64,000 nucleotides of DNA, taken from Mycobacterium sp. IS-1264 (GTDB lineage Bacteria > Actinomycetota > Actinomycetes > Mycobacteriales > Mycobacteriaceae). The stretch covers positions 1 to 64,000 of the forward strand of contig NZ_MBES01000010.1 of the NCBI RefSeq assembly GCF_001954195.1, given 5' to 3'. The translations under genes were made by a program, and so were the position numbers. Positions within the stretch are counted from its first letter, which is position 1. Each line of letters starts with the position of its first letter. Shown in pieces: positions 16,292 to 23,575 of this stretch. The notes beneath the pieces are model-generated. The model did no database searches. It saw only the letters and a program-made list of their open reading frames with translations, and was not told the DNA's origin.

Positions 16292-17746
16292 TCACACGCT
16301 GATGACCGGCACGCCGTGGTTCGAGTTGGCGTGATGCGCAACGGCATCCACCCAGTCGGGACTCGTCTTGACGGCGTAGGAGAACGCCTGAGTCAGCGCC
16401 GCCAGGTAGCGGTGCACCGACTTGCGCGCCTCCGCGTTGTCCGGGAAGGAGATCGTCGCGCTGGTCTTGTGCGCCTGGCGATTGATCCACAAGTTGATCC
16501 CGCCGTGTGACAGGTTGTCGGCGTAGGTGCCCCAGTTGGCCTCCTCGAAGAGGCCGGCGGCGGGGATCTTGCGAAAGTCGATGAACGACACCATCATTGC
16601 CCGGGAATCGGGCGGCTGGACCTTCAGCTCAAGTGGCGCCGCCAGCTCGAGCGCTCGCTCGACGGGCACGTCGGCCAGGGCCTTGGCGGCGTTGAACGAC
16701 TCCTGAGCCGCCCGAGCCGCCTCGGCGAAGGTGGCAGTGCAAATCGGCACACTGACCGGGACCAGGTTGGCGAACCAGCCCACGGTCATCGAGTCGAGGC
16801 CAGGAGTCCGGGTGTCGAACGGTGTGAAGCCGTGATACGTTGCGGCGCCGGTGAACTCGTGGTCGGCAAACGCCGCGCAAGCCAGCACTCCCCCGCTGAA
16901 GCGGGCGCCGGCGGCGTGGCAGGCGATCTCGAAGGACTCCGTGTCGGCGGTGTCGAGCAGGTCGACCGTCACAAAGGTGCCGTTGGTGCCGGTCCCGCCG
17001 TCACCGACCGGCAGCGGGAAGGTCGGCCACCGGCCGCCGGTGTCGCGCGCGAAGTCGACCCACGCCTTGACCTCCGGCGAGGACAGTGTCAGCTCCGCGA
17101 GTCCGTCACGCTGGCGCGCGGCGTAGCTGCGGTAACTCGCCACCTGCGGGAGGGCGACGGCCGCGGCCCCTGTCTGCGACAGGTGCTGGTACATCGTGTG
17201 GACGTCGAAGAAGATCAGGCCGGCCGACATCCCGTCGACGTGCAGGTGGTCGACGCTGGCGTAGAAGGTGAAATAGTCGGCGTGCTGAACGATGCCGAAC
17301 GTAAAACAGTCCCACTCGAGCGTCCCCGGCGTTGTCGTCAGGGCGTGCGTGCGGACCTGGTTGGCGTCCATGTAGCCGAACTCGGTGGGGCTCAGGTCGA
17401 TGTCCATGGGATCCTCGATCCTGCGGCGGACGATGACGCCGTCCTCGAGCTGGAACCAGTCGTGGTAGGCGTCGTGGCGGCGGACATGCGCGTTGAGCGT
17501 CGCCGTCATCACCGGGATGTCACAAACGCCCGGAACGTCCCACGCGACGACCATCAGCCTGGGCAGCTGCGCGGCCCGTCCCGCCGCGTCGTAGGCGGAC
17601 CGCAGGTGCCGAGCCCTTTGGTAGCTGGGCGCCAAGTCGCTGCGCGGCGCGGCGAGAGCCGCCGCGCGCGCGTCGGCTGAGGCCCGCCACGTGACGACCG
17701 GCCCCTCGCCCGGCTGCCACGCGTTGATGCTTCCCAGTGCGACCAT
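16292..17746 (-). CDS. PapA-type acyltransferase (PapA1/2/3-like)
   Basis: 484 residues. It resembles the trehalose acyltransferases PapA1-PapA3 from memory along its length: an SYQ-RA-HLR segment at ~41-49, HDAYHDWF at ~91-98, LEWDCFTFGI at ~143-152, the catalytic H167-LHV-D171-G172, GARFSGGVLACAAF in the middle and the C-terminal LWINRQAHKTSATISFPDN. PapA proteins transfer long or polyketide acyl chains to trehalose or sulfotrehalose hydroxyls. No polyketide synthase or FadD is adjacent, unlike classical papA loci. It is the first gene after promoter module C and precedes paralogue 5 by 32 bp. Substrates are inferred only by family. Confidence 0.85.
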   Translation of the reverse strand: MVALGSINAWQPGEGPVVTWRASADARAAALAAPRSDLAPSYQRARHLRSAYDAAGRAAQLPRLMVVAWDVPGVCDIPVMTATLNAHVRRHDAYHDWFQLEDGVIVRRRIEDPMDIDLSPTEFGYMDANQVRTHALTTTPGTLEWDCFTFGIVQHADYFTFYASVDHLHVDGMSAGLIFFDVHTMYQHLSQTGAAAVALPQVASYRSYAARQRDGLAELTLSSPEVKAWVDFARDTGGRWPTFPLPVGDGGTGTNGTFVTVDLLDTADTESFEIACHAAGARFSGGVLACAAFADHEFTGAATYHGFTPFDTRTPGLDSMTVGWFANLVPVSVPICTATFAEAARAAQESFNAAKALADVPVERALELAAPLELKVQPPDSRAMMVSFIDFRKIPAAGLFEEANWGTYADNLSHGGINLWINRQAHKTSATISFPDNAEARKSVHRYLAALTQAFSYAVKTSPDWVDAVAHHANSNHGVPVISV

Positions 17747-18131
17747 TCTCCCGACCCCGTTTCTGTGTAATGCCGCAACGCCGTGCCCCGATGCGCAAGC
17801 ACATCGCGAAAGTCATTCGTGCGGAGGGTGTTTCGGCTCGCCGCGGTGATCGTGCGGCGCGTTCGGTTATCTGCTGAAACCGAAATTACGGCGCGACGGC
17901 TGGGATGTCTCGCTTGTGGGCGATAGTCGAAATAAGCGACGATTACCCGGTTTTGCGCATTGTGCTCACATCAAGCGACCGCAACCGGGACGTAGTCGGT
18001 GGAAGTCGCCACCCCGCGCCCTCAGCTCCGCCGGCGGCGGTGCCGGGTCGGGGCTGGCGTCGTCTGTCGATCCGTCTCACGACAACTGCGACGGCGACAA
18101 GTCGGGTGAGCAGCGACGGGGCGAGCGCCTG
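17747..18131. other. Intergenic region, 385 bp
   Basis: Apart from promoter module C (17877-17968) and a ~130-bp leader for the papA-like gene, I see no credible gene. Short open frames here lack codon bias and ribosome-binding sites. Bases 17969-18131 hold nothing I can name. Confidence 0.6.
17877..17968 (-). promoter_or_regulatory. Shared promoter module C, upstream of the papA-like gene
   Basis: The 58-bp element at 17911-17968 matches modules A and B without gaps; the first dyad is weaker (CGA-TAG-TCG, centre 17925) and the 3' dyad reads GCGCA-T-TGTGC. The second conserved box is at 17877-17891 (minus strand CCGTAATTTCGGTTT), 19 bp from the element, and the papA-like ATG is ~130 bp further. 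Here the outer end does not coincide with a stop codon, showing that the element's conservation is not due to coding sequence. Confidence 0.75.
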
Positions 18132-19316
18132 CTATAGCCCAGGCTGATCGTCGATGATGCCCAGCCATATCTGTGCCACGTCGATGGCCACCTTCTCGCT
18201 GATGAAAGCGTGTTGCGTCCCGGTGTACATGTCGCGGAAAGCCCGCTCGAGGCGGCTGCCCTCGCGGATCGAGCTGGTGCCGGCGACCAGATGGGCCCAT
18301 TCGGCGCAGGCTCGGGCCGTGTCCGTGGCATAGACCGCGGCCACCCGCATGTCCGCGCGCAGGGCAGGGGTCAGATCTTCTCCGGCGGCAACCGCCGCCT
18401 CGGCGGTGGTGAACGAGTCGAGCACCAGCAGGCGGGCCGCGCGCCAGGCCGCGCGGTGGTGCGCCAGGCCCTTCTGGAACGTGGGCCGGCTGGCCAGGGA
18501 TGCCATGTCGCTCATCCGGAACTTCGTTGCGGCCAGTTCCTGGACATCGTCGAGCATGCTCTTGGCCACACCCAGCGCCCACGATGCGTGGCCGGCGGCG
18601 GTGACGGGCATCAGCCCCATGCGGGTGGCCGGTGACTCGCCGCGACATGGCTGCCTGACGAACAGTTCGAAGGTGCGGCTCGCGGGCACGAACACGCCCT
18701 CGGCGCTGTAGTCATAGGATCCCGTCCCTTTGAGCCCCTGCACGAACCAGCCGTCGTCGAAGCTGATCTCTTCGCGCGGAACGACCGCGACCCGCATTTC
18801 GGGGAAACCTTCACTGATCCAGCGCATTTCGCCGTTCTCCATCGGCAAAAAGCCCGCCGCGATGTATTGCGAGTGACCGATGCCCGAGCCGAAGTTCCAC
18901 GACCCGTTCAACAGATAACCGCCGTCAGCGACCGTCCCCTGCCCGTTGGGAAAGAACTGGCCGCCCAGGGTGACGTGGTTGTCGTGCGCGGTAAAAACCT
19001 CGGCGAAGCCCTCGTCGGGCAGGTACGCGGCGGCGGCGAACGAGGACGGCAGGTTCGCGATGCCGATCCAGCCGAATGAACCGTCCTGCCAAGCCATTTC
19101 GATCCACGTCTCGATCATCTCGGCGAAAAACGGCTCGACACCGCCGGCCACAACGGGATTGAAGGCGGACATCAGCCCGCTGCCCCACATTTCGTCTACG
19201 ATCGCCGGGGTCAGCGTGCGCATCCGCTCGGATTCGGCGGCTTCGGCCCGCACCAGGTCCCGCATACCGCGAGCCAGCGAAACGACCCGGTCACCGGTGT
19301 CGGCTATCGACGTCAT
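18132..19316 (-). CDS. Acyl-CoA dehydrogenase-fold flavoprotein (dehydrogenase or flavin-dependent monooxygenase)
   Basis: 394 residues with the acyl-CoA dehydrogenase layout: an N-terminal helical domain (~1-115), a middle beta domain with the GYLLNGSWNFGSGIGHSQY strand-turn (~130-155) and a C-terminal four-helix bundle. The typical catalytic Glu context of classical acyl-CoA dehydrogenases is not obvious, and the bundle sequence (RLERAFRDMYTGTQHAFISEK) resembles HsaA/PigA-type flavin hydroxylases, so either activity is possible. It ends 385 bp before the papA-like gene and is divergent from the NYN gene across 58 bp. It may modify an acyl chain for the adjacent locus, but it lies outside the shared-element units. 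Confidence 0.7.
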   Translation of the reverse strand: MTSIADTGDRVVSLARGMRDLVRAEAAESERMRTLTPAIVDEMWGSGLMSAFNPVVAGGVEPFFAEMIETWIEMAWQDGSFGWIGIANLPSSFAAAAYLPDEGFAEVFTAHDNHVTLGGQFFPNGQGTVADGGYLLNGSWNFGSGIGHSQYIAAGFLPMENGEMRWISEGFPEMRVAVVPREEISFDDGWFVQGLKGTGSYDYSAEGVFVPASRTFELFVRQPCRGESPATRMGLMPVTAAGHASWALGVAKSMLDDVQELAATKFRMSDMASLASRPTFQKGLAHHRAAWRAARLLVLDSFTTAEAAVAAGEDLTPALRADMRVAAVYATDTARACAEWAHLVAGTSSIREGSRLERAFRDMYTGTQHAFISEKVAIDVAQIWLGIIDDQPGL

Positions 19317-19374
19317 AGGGGTGACCGTACCGGCCCGTCCAGCCGCATCGGCAACACAGTCCTACCGTGTCCTT

Positions 19375-19755
19375 GTGCGATGGATCGTGGACGGCATGAA
19401 CGTGATCGGTAGTCGCCCCGACGGCTGGTGGAAGGACCGCGGCCGCGCGATAGCCACGCTGGTGGAGACGCTGGACCGATGGGCGTCGGATCGAGGCGAG
19501 ACGGTGACGGTGGTGTTCGAGCGGCCGCCGTCGACCGCCATCACGTCGTCGGTCGTCGAAATAGCGCACGCGCCTAGAGCGGCCGCGAATTCCGCCGACG
19601 ACGAGATAGTCCGGCTGGTTCGGGCCGACACAAGCCCGCACGACATTCGTGTGGTGACGTCGGACAGAGCGCTACACGACCGGGTCCGCGCGTTGGGCGC
19701 ATCTGTTTACCCGGCGGAGCGATTCCGTGAACTCATCGATCCGCGCGGCCGGTGA
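19375..19755 (+). CDS. NYN/PIN-like domain RNase-type protein
   Basis: A 126-residue protein from the GTG at 19375 (VRWIVDGMNVIGSRPDGWW). It has the NYN hallmarks: the first acidic strand IVDGMNV, VVFERP, ADDEIVRLV with a pair of acidic residues, and VVTSDRALHDRV for the third acidic site. NYN domains are metal-dependent ribonucleases related to YacP/Rae1. A longer frame back to 18946 is antisense to the flavoprotein and is rejected. It is a single-gene unit with no toxin-antitoxin partner beside it, so a general RNA-processing role is likelier than a toxin. Confidence 0.75.
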   Translation: MRWIVDGMNVIGSRPDGWWKDRGRAIATLVETLDRWASDRGETVTVVFERPPSTAITSSVVEIAHAPRAAANSADDEIVRLVRADTSPHDIRVVTSDRALHDRVRALGASVYPAERFRELIDPRGR

Positions 19756-19758
19756 CAG

Positions 19759-20082
19759 TTAGCTCGGGTGGGTCTTGACGTCGAACTCGACCCGCTCGCC
19801 CTCAACCTTGGTGATGCGCATGTTCGCGACGTACGGCATGCCCTCCGGACCGGTGAAGTGACAATCGAACTGTCCACCGACTTTGGCTTCCACCCCCGAC
19901 GGGCAATGCACGTCGGTCGGATGGAAGCCGGTTTGCTTGGAGACGACATCGACGACCGACTGGGCCGCGCCGTCGGGTTTGATGGTCGCCTTGGAACTAC
20001 AGCCGGCCAGCTGCACAGCCACTAGGCCGACGAGCATCCCCGCGAGGACACGGACGCAGGCACTTCGGATGAACGGTCGCAT
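19759..20082 (-). CDS. DUF4333-type lipoprotein
   Basis: A small lipoprotein of 107 residues from the ATG at 20082, chosen because AAAGGAG lies 8 bases upstream; an upstream ATG at 20103 is less likely. The signal peptide ends with the lipobox LAGC (AVQLAGCSS). The mature part (~85 residues) has two cysteines (VHCPSG and FDCHFTG) and reads like the DUF4333 domain found in mycobacterial secreted and Ser/Thr-kinase-associated proteins. It should be anchored on the outer face of the inner membrane. Function unknown. It is convergent with the NYN gene and divergent from the secreted protein at 20207. Confidence 0.75.
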   Translation of the reverse strand: MRPFIRSACVRVLAGMLVGLVAVQLAGCSSKATIKPDGAAQSVVDVVSKQTGFHPTDVHCPSGVEAKVGGQFDCHFTGPEGMPYVANMRITKVEGERVEFDVKTHPS

Positions 20083-20206
20083 CGCTGTGCTCCTTTGCCG
20101 CACTCGCGCTGAAAGAATTCTGCGCGGAATCGCAGGCTAACACGCTTTCATTGCGATACAACAGGTTACGAAGATAAATGAGCATGGGCTGCAAAGGTGA
20201 ACGGTA

Positions 20207-20704
20207 ATGGCACTTCGACACGTCGCGATAGCTGCAACTTTCGCTGTGGTCATCCTGGGTGCGGGGACACCGGTAGCGCACGCAGACCGGCCCCAGCCCG
20301 TCCCGCTCTACGGCTCGTACAACACGTTCCTCGATCATTCGAAGCAGACCTTCAACGGCCAACCGCGGGCATCGGAACCGTCGACGCAAGCCGCCAGCTT
20401 CACCACCAACTGCGACGCTTCCGGCTGCGTCGCGCACTGGCTATTGGTGGAGCAGTTGCGGGAAAACCCCAATGCCCCAGCGTTGTTCGACTACCAGTGG
20501 GCGGGCGACCGGTGGGTGTCGAGCTCGGACTACCCGTTCCACTGCGACGACGGCGGCACGGTCGCGACCACCAGATCCGACTTCCTGGCGCCCAACGGTG
20601 ACGGAAGCTTCCGCGGCGAGCGGACTTTCGCGGTCGGCGCGCCGGGATGTCCCGGAGATGGTCCCGGGATGTATTGGCTGCCGTTTACCCTGACGCCCAC
20701 CTGA
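20207..20704 (+). CDS. Secreted conserved hypothetical protein
   Basis: 165 residues with a Sec signal peptide (hydrophobic ~8-22, cleavage after AHA at ~25). The mature domain has two close cysteines (TNCDASGCVA), a third in YPFHCDDGG and a fourth in GAPGCPGD, so two disulfides are plausible. It ends in a beta-rich FTLTPT. It looks like the family of small secreted mycobacterial proteins annotated only as hypothetical. An AAAGG-type SD precedes the ATG. It lies between the divergent DUF4333 lipoprotein and tpx; no function can be given. Confidence 0.7.
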   Translation: MALRHVAIAATFAVVILGAGTPVAHADRPQPVPLYGSYNTFLDHSKQTFNGQPRASEPSTQAASFTTNCDASGCVAHWLLVEQLRENPNAPALFDYQWAGDRWVSSSDYPFHCDDGGTVATTRSDFLAPNGDGSFRGERTFAVGAPGCPGDGPGMYWLPFTLTPT

Positions 20705-20735
20705 GCGCCGCCATCGCGCTGACCCGACGAAGGTT

Positions 20736-21230
20736 CTAGCCGACCGCCGCCAGCGCGGCGTCGTAGTCCGGCTCCTGGGCGATCTCTGGCACCAACTCCG
20801 TGTACGCGACGTTGCCGTCGGCGCCGATCACGACCACCGCGCGCGCGAGCAGCCCGGCCATGGGGCCGTCGACGATGCCGACGCCGTAGTCCTCGCCGAA
20901 GCCGCCGCGGAACGCCGACCCCGTCTTGACGTTCTCGATGCCCTCCGCCCCGCAGAACCGCGCCTGCGCAAACGGCAGATCTTTGGACACGCACAACACC
21001 GACGCCCCGCTGGAGGCCGCACGCTCGTTGAAAGTCCGCACGCTGGTCGCGCACACCGGTGTGTCGATCGAGGGAAAGATGTTCAGCACCACGGGCTTAC
21101 CACTGAACTGGTCGTTGCTGACCGCGCCCAGATCCGTACCGGTCAAGGTGAAGGCCGGGGCTTGAGATCCGACGGCGGGTAGCTCGCCGACAGTGTTGAT
21201 CGGGTTTCCACGCAAGGTTATCTGTGCCAT
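20736..21230 (-). CDS. tpx: Thiol peroxidase Tpx
   Basis: A 164-residue atypical 2-Cys peroxiredoxin that reduces alkyl hydroperoxides and H2O2 using thioredoxin. The peroxidatic Cys60 lies in DTPVCATS and the resolving Cys93 in ARFCGAEG, with an extra Cys80, as in the M. tuberculosis enzyme. The start at 21230 (MAQITLRGNP) is chosen by family alignment; the open frame runs further upstream without homology. It is divergent from the GlxA-type regulator across ~110 bp. The same neighbours (two DJ-1-type genes beside tpx) occur in the tubercle bacillus, so this is ancestral core. Cytosolic. Confidence 0.95.
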   Translation of the reverse strand: MAQITLRGNPINTVGELPAVGSQAPAFTLTGTDLGAVSNDQFSGKPVVLNIFPSIDTPVCATSVRTFNERAASSGASVLCVSKDLPFAQARFCGAEGIENVKTGSAFRGGFGEDYGVGIVDGPMAGLLARAVVVIGADGNVAYTELVPEIAQEPDYDAALAAVG

Positions 21231-21340
21231 GGCCACAGTCTGCCAAGCCCGGGACCGCCACCCGGGGCCAGGTCCGCATGTCCTAATTCGTGGGCTGCAC
21301 GGCGTAGACGCCATGCCCCCGCGTGGCCAACACTGGATCC

Positions 21341-22291
21341 ATGGCTCGCAAAGTGGTGATCGTCGGCTTTCCCGGCGTGCAGGCACTCGATGTGGTGGGG
21401 CCGCATGACGTCTTCAGCACCGCGTCGCTACTGACCGACGGCGGATACGACGTCGTGGTGGCCTCCGCCGGCGGCCAATCCGTCGGCACCGCCACCGGCC
21501 TGTCCTTCCAGGCGGCGCAGCTACCGGATCCGGACGACCCGCTCGACACCGTGGTGCTCCCCGGAGGCGGTGGCATCGACGACGCGCGAACCGACAGTGA
21601 GCTGGTGACCTGGATCAAAGCCGTCGCCGGCACCGCCCGCCGCATCGTCACGGTCTGCACCGGCGCCTTCCTTGCCGCCGAGGCAGGGCTACTGGACGGC
21701 TGCCGCGTGACCACACACTGGGCGTTCGCCGGGCGGTTGGCGCGCGAATTCCCGGCCGTCGACGTCGACCCCGATCCGATCTTCGTCCGTAGCTCCGACA
21801 CGGTGTGGACGGCCGCGGGCGTCACCGCGGGAATCGACCTCGCGCTCTCGCTGGTCGAGGACGACCACGGCACCGAGCTAGCGCAGACGGTGGCCCGCTA
21901 TTTGGTCCTTTACTTGCGGCGCCCGGGCGGTCAGACGCAATTCGCGGCGCCGGTATGGATGCCGCGCGCGAAACGGCCCTCGATCCGCGAGGTGCAGGAC
22001 GCCATCGAGTCCGAACCGGGCGGCTCGCACAGCATCGGCGAACTGGCCCGCCGGGCGACCATGAGCCCCCGCCACTTCACTCGCGTCTTCACCGACGAGG
22101 TCGGCGAGCCGCCCGGTCACTACGTCGAACGCATCCGCACCGAAGCCGCTCGCCGGCAGTTGGAAGAGACCGATGACACCGTCGTGGCGATCGCTTCGCG
22201 ATGCGGCTTCGGAACCGCAGAAACCATGCGGCGCAACTTCATTCGCCGCGTCGGTGTCTCGCCGGATCAGTACCGCAAGGCCTTCGCCTGA
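21341..22291 (+). CDS. GlxA-type regulator: DJ-1/PfpI domain fused to AraC HTH
   Basis: 316 residues from the ATG at 21341. Residues ~1-195 form a DJ-1/PfpI domain with the nucleophile-elbow cysteine in VCTGAFLAAEAGLL and the following TTHW. Residues ~215-316 are a double AraC HTH (SIGELARRATMSPRHFTRVF, then AIASRCGFGTAETMRRNF). Such proteins are amidase-like regulators that sense small molecules. It corresponds by position to Rv1931c. The downstream DJ-1 gene begins 11 bp after its stop, so the pair is an operon. Target genes unknown; divergent tpx is an obvious candidate. Confidence 0.88.
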   Translation: MARKVVIVGFPGVQALDVVGPHDVFSTASLLTDGGYDVVVASAGGQSVGTATGLSFQAAQLPDPDDPLDTVVLPGGGGIDDARTDSELVTWIKAVAGTARRIVTVCTGAFLAAEAGLLDGCRVTTHWAFAGRLAREFPAVDVDPDPIFVRSSDTVWTAAGVTAGIDLALSLVEDDHGTELAQTVARYLVLYLRRPGGQTQFAAPVWMPRAKRPSIREVQDAIESEPGGSHSIGELARRATMSPRHFTRVFTDEVGEPPGHYVERIRTEAARRQLEETDDTVVAIASRCGFGTAETMRRNFIRRVGVSPDQYRKAFA

Positions 22292-22302
22292 GAGGACGCA
22301 GC

Positions 22303-23034
22303 ATGACCCAAATTGCCTTCGTGGCCTACCCCGGATTCACCGCCCTGGACATGATTGGACCCTACGAGGTGCTGCGAAACCTTCCGGGCGCCGAGGTGCG
22401 ATTCGTCTGGCACGATTCCGGGCCGATCACCGCCGATTCGGGCGTCCTGGTCATCGGCGCGACGCATTCGCTGGCCGAAACACCTTCGCCCGACGTGATT
22501 CTGGTGCCCGGCGGCCCGTCGACGCCGGTGCATGCGCGCGACGAGCGGCTGCTGGACTGGCTGCGTCAGGCCCACCGGACCGCCAGCTGGACGACGTCGG
22601 TGTGTTCGGGGTCGGTGATCCTTGCCGCGGCGGGCTTGCTCACGGACCGGCGCGCGACCTCGCACTGGATTGCGCTTCCCGCGCTAAAGGCATTCGGCGT
22701 CATCCCGGTGTCCGACGAGCGAATCGTGCGTCAGGACAACGTAATAACGAGCGCGGGCGTGTCCGCCGGCCTGGACCTCGCGCTGTGGCTGGCCGGGCAG
22801 ATCGGCGGTGAGGGCCGCGCGAAGGCGATCCAGCTGGCGATCGAATACGACCCACAGCCACCGTTCGACTCCGGGCACATGTCCAAGGCGTCGGCGACCA
22901 CCAAAGCCGCCGCGACCGCGCTGCTGTCCCGGGACAGCATGAAGCCGGCCAACCTCAAGGCCACCACGTTGCTGGCCTGGGAGCAGGCGCTGACGGCGGT
23001 CCGGTCGCGCCGGCGCAAACGCGTCTCGGTTTAG
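22303..23034 (+). CDS. DJ-1/PfpI family protein (isonitrile hydratase-like)
   Basis: 243 residues, with the first ~190 forming a DJ-1/PfpI domain: IAFVAYPGFTALDMIGPYEVL at the N-terminus, an active-site Cys in SVCSGSVILAAAGLL, then RATSHWIAL. This subfamily includes isonitrile hydratase (InhA) and ThiJ-like proteins. The C-terminal ~50 residues are a helical Ala/Lys-rich tail. It follows the GlxA-type regulator after 11 bp. Its sequence is clearly paralogous to the DJ-1 half of that regulator, so the regulator and enzyme may recognise the same ligand. Enzymatic activity is inferred from family only. Confidence 0.85.
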   Translation: MTQIAFVAYPGFTALDMIGPYEVLRNLPGAEVRFVWHDSGPITADSGVLVIGATHSLAETPSPDVILVPGGPSTPVHARDERLLDWLRQAHRTASWTTSVCSGSVILAAAGLLTDRRATSHWIALPALKAFGVIPVSDERIVRQDNVITSAGVSAGLDLALWLAGQIGGEGRAKAIQLAIEYDPQPPFDSGHMSKASATTKAAATALLSRDSMKPANLKATTLLAWEQALTAVRSRRRKRVSV

Positions 23035-23040
23035 CCCGCG

Positions 23041-23517
23041 CTAGGCGTTGGGCTGCAGGATCTCAGTCGACGCGAGCTGTCCGCCGGCCTGCATCCACGC
23101 CGCGACGACCGCCGGCGCGTCGCGGCCGGGGTTGTAGATGTCTTCCTCGCTGGAAAACAGGCCGTTGCCGCCATAGACCAGCCGAGTCCAGTTCGGGAAC
23201 CAGAACGGCTCGCCGTCGGGGTCCGTGGGGTGGTCGAGCAGGTTCTTGATCATCATGACGATCGCGTCGTTGTCGTCGTCGTAGGCGATCCACCCATTGG
23301 GGAACCGCATGTGCGGGAACGGGGCCATGACCGCGACGATCCAGTCCCGCACCGCCTCACGCCCGTGGAAAACGCCATAGTGATGTTCGGTGTAGACGAC
23401 ATCTTCGGTGAAGAGATCGGCAAAAGGTCGCCAGTCACCCGAGGCGCTGCAGCCCTCGACGACGGTGGTGTAGTTCGCGAAGGCTTGCTCGATTTCGGCC
23501 CTGGTGAATTTGCCCAT
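23041..23517 (-). CDS. SnoaL-like / NTF2-fold protein
   Basis: 158 residues from the ATG at 23517 (MGKFTRAEIEQAF). The layout is a cone-shaped NTF2-like fold: N-terminal helix, then DLFTEDVVYTEHHYGVFHGREAVRDWI with the acidic and histidine residues typical of SnoaL-like dehydratases, isomerases or cyclases. The C-terminus is rich in aromatic strands (WFPNWTRLVYGGNG). It starts 10 bp from the KstR-like operator and is divergent from the SDR, so a role with that SDR in steroid or related catabolism is plausible. Rv1928c-type neighbours suggest a conserved pair. Substrate unknown. Confidence 0.75.
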   Translation of the reverse strand: MGKFTRAEIEQAFANYTTVVEGCSASGDWRPFADLFTEDVVYTEHHYGVFHGREAVRDWIVAVMAPFPHMRFPNGWIAYDDDNDAIVMMIKNLLDHPTDPDGEPFWFPNWTRLVYGGNGLFSSEEDIYNPGRDAPAVVAAWMQAGGQLASTEILQPNA

Positions 23518-23527
23518 GACGGACACA

Positions 23528-23543
23528 CTAGAACGTGTTCCGG
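23528..23543. promoter_or_regulatory. KstR-like operator in a divergent promoter
   Basis: CTAGAAC-GT-GTTCCGG fits the KstR consensus core (TAGAAC-nn-GTTCTA) with 5 of 7 bases symmetric in each arm. KstR is the TetR-type repressor of cholesterol catabolism in mycobacteria. It lies between two divergent starts (23517 minus and 23576 plus), so it could control both. Confidence 0.65.
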
Positions 23544-23575
23544 TTTTGGGTGGCTCGTATGGATGGGGATATCGG

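Noticed and set aside
14904..16490. Extended 528-codon version of paralogue 5
   Set aside because: The extra 77 codons overlap papA-like and lack homology; MSNALDLVDQ at 16259 aligns with the paralogues.
9141..17968. 58-bp elements as a dispersed mobile repeat
   Set aside because: They occur at fixed positions relative to gene starts, in one orientation, and only at the three transcription units; no terminal repeats or target duplications seen.
17905..18147. Short frames over promoter module C
   Set aside because: They overlap a conserved non-coding element and lack ribosome-binding sites.
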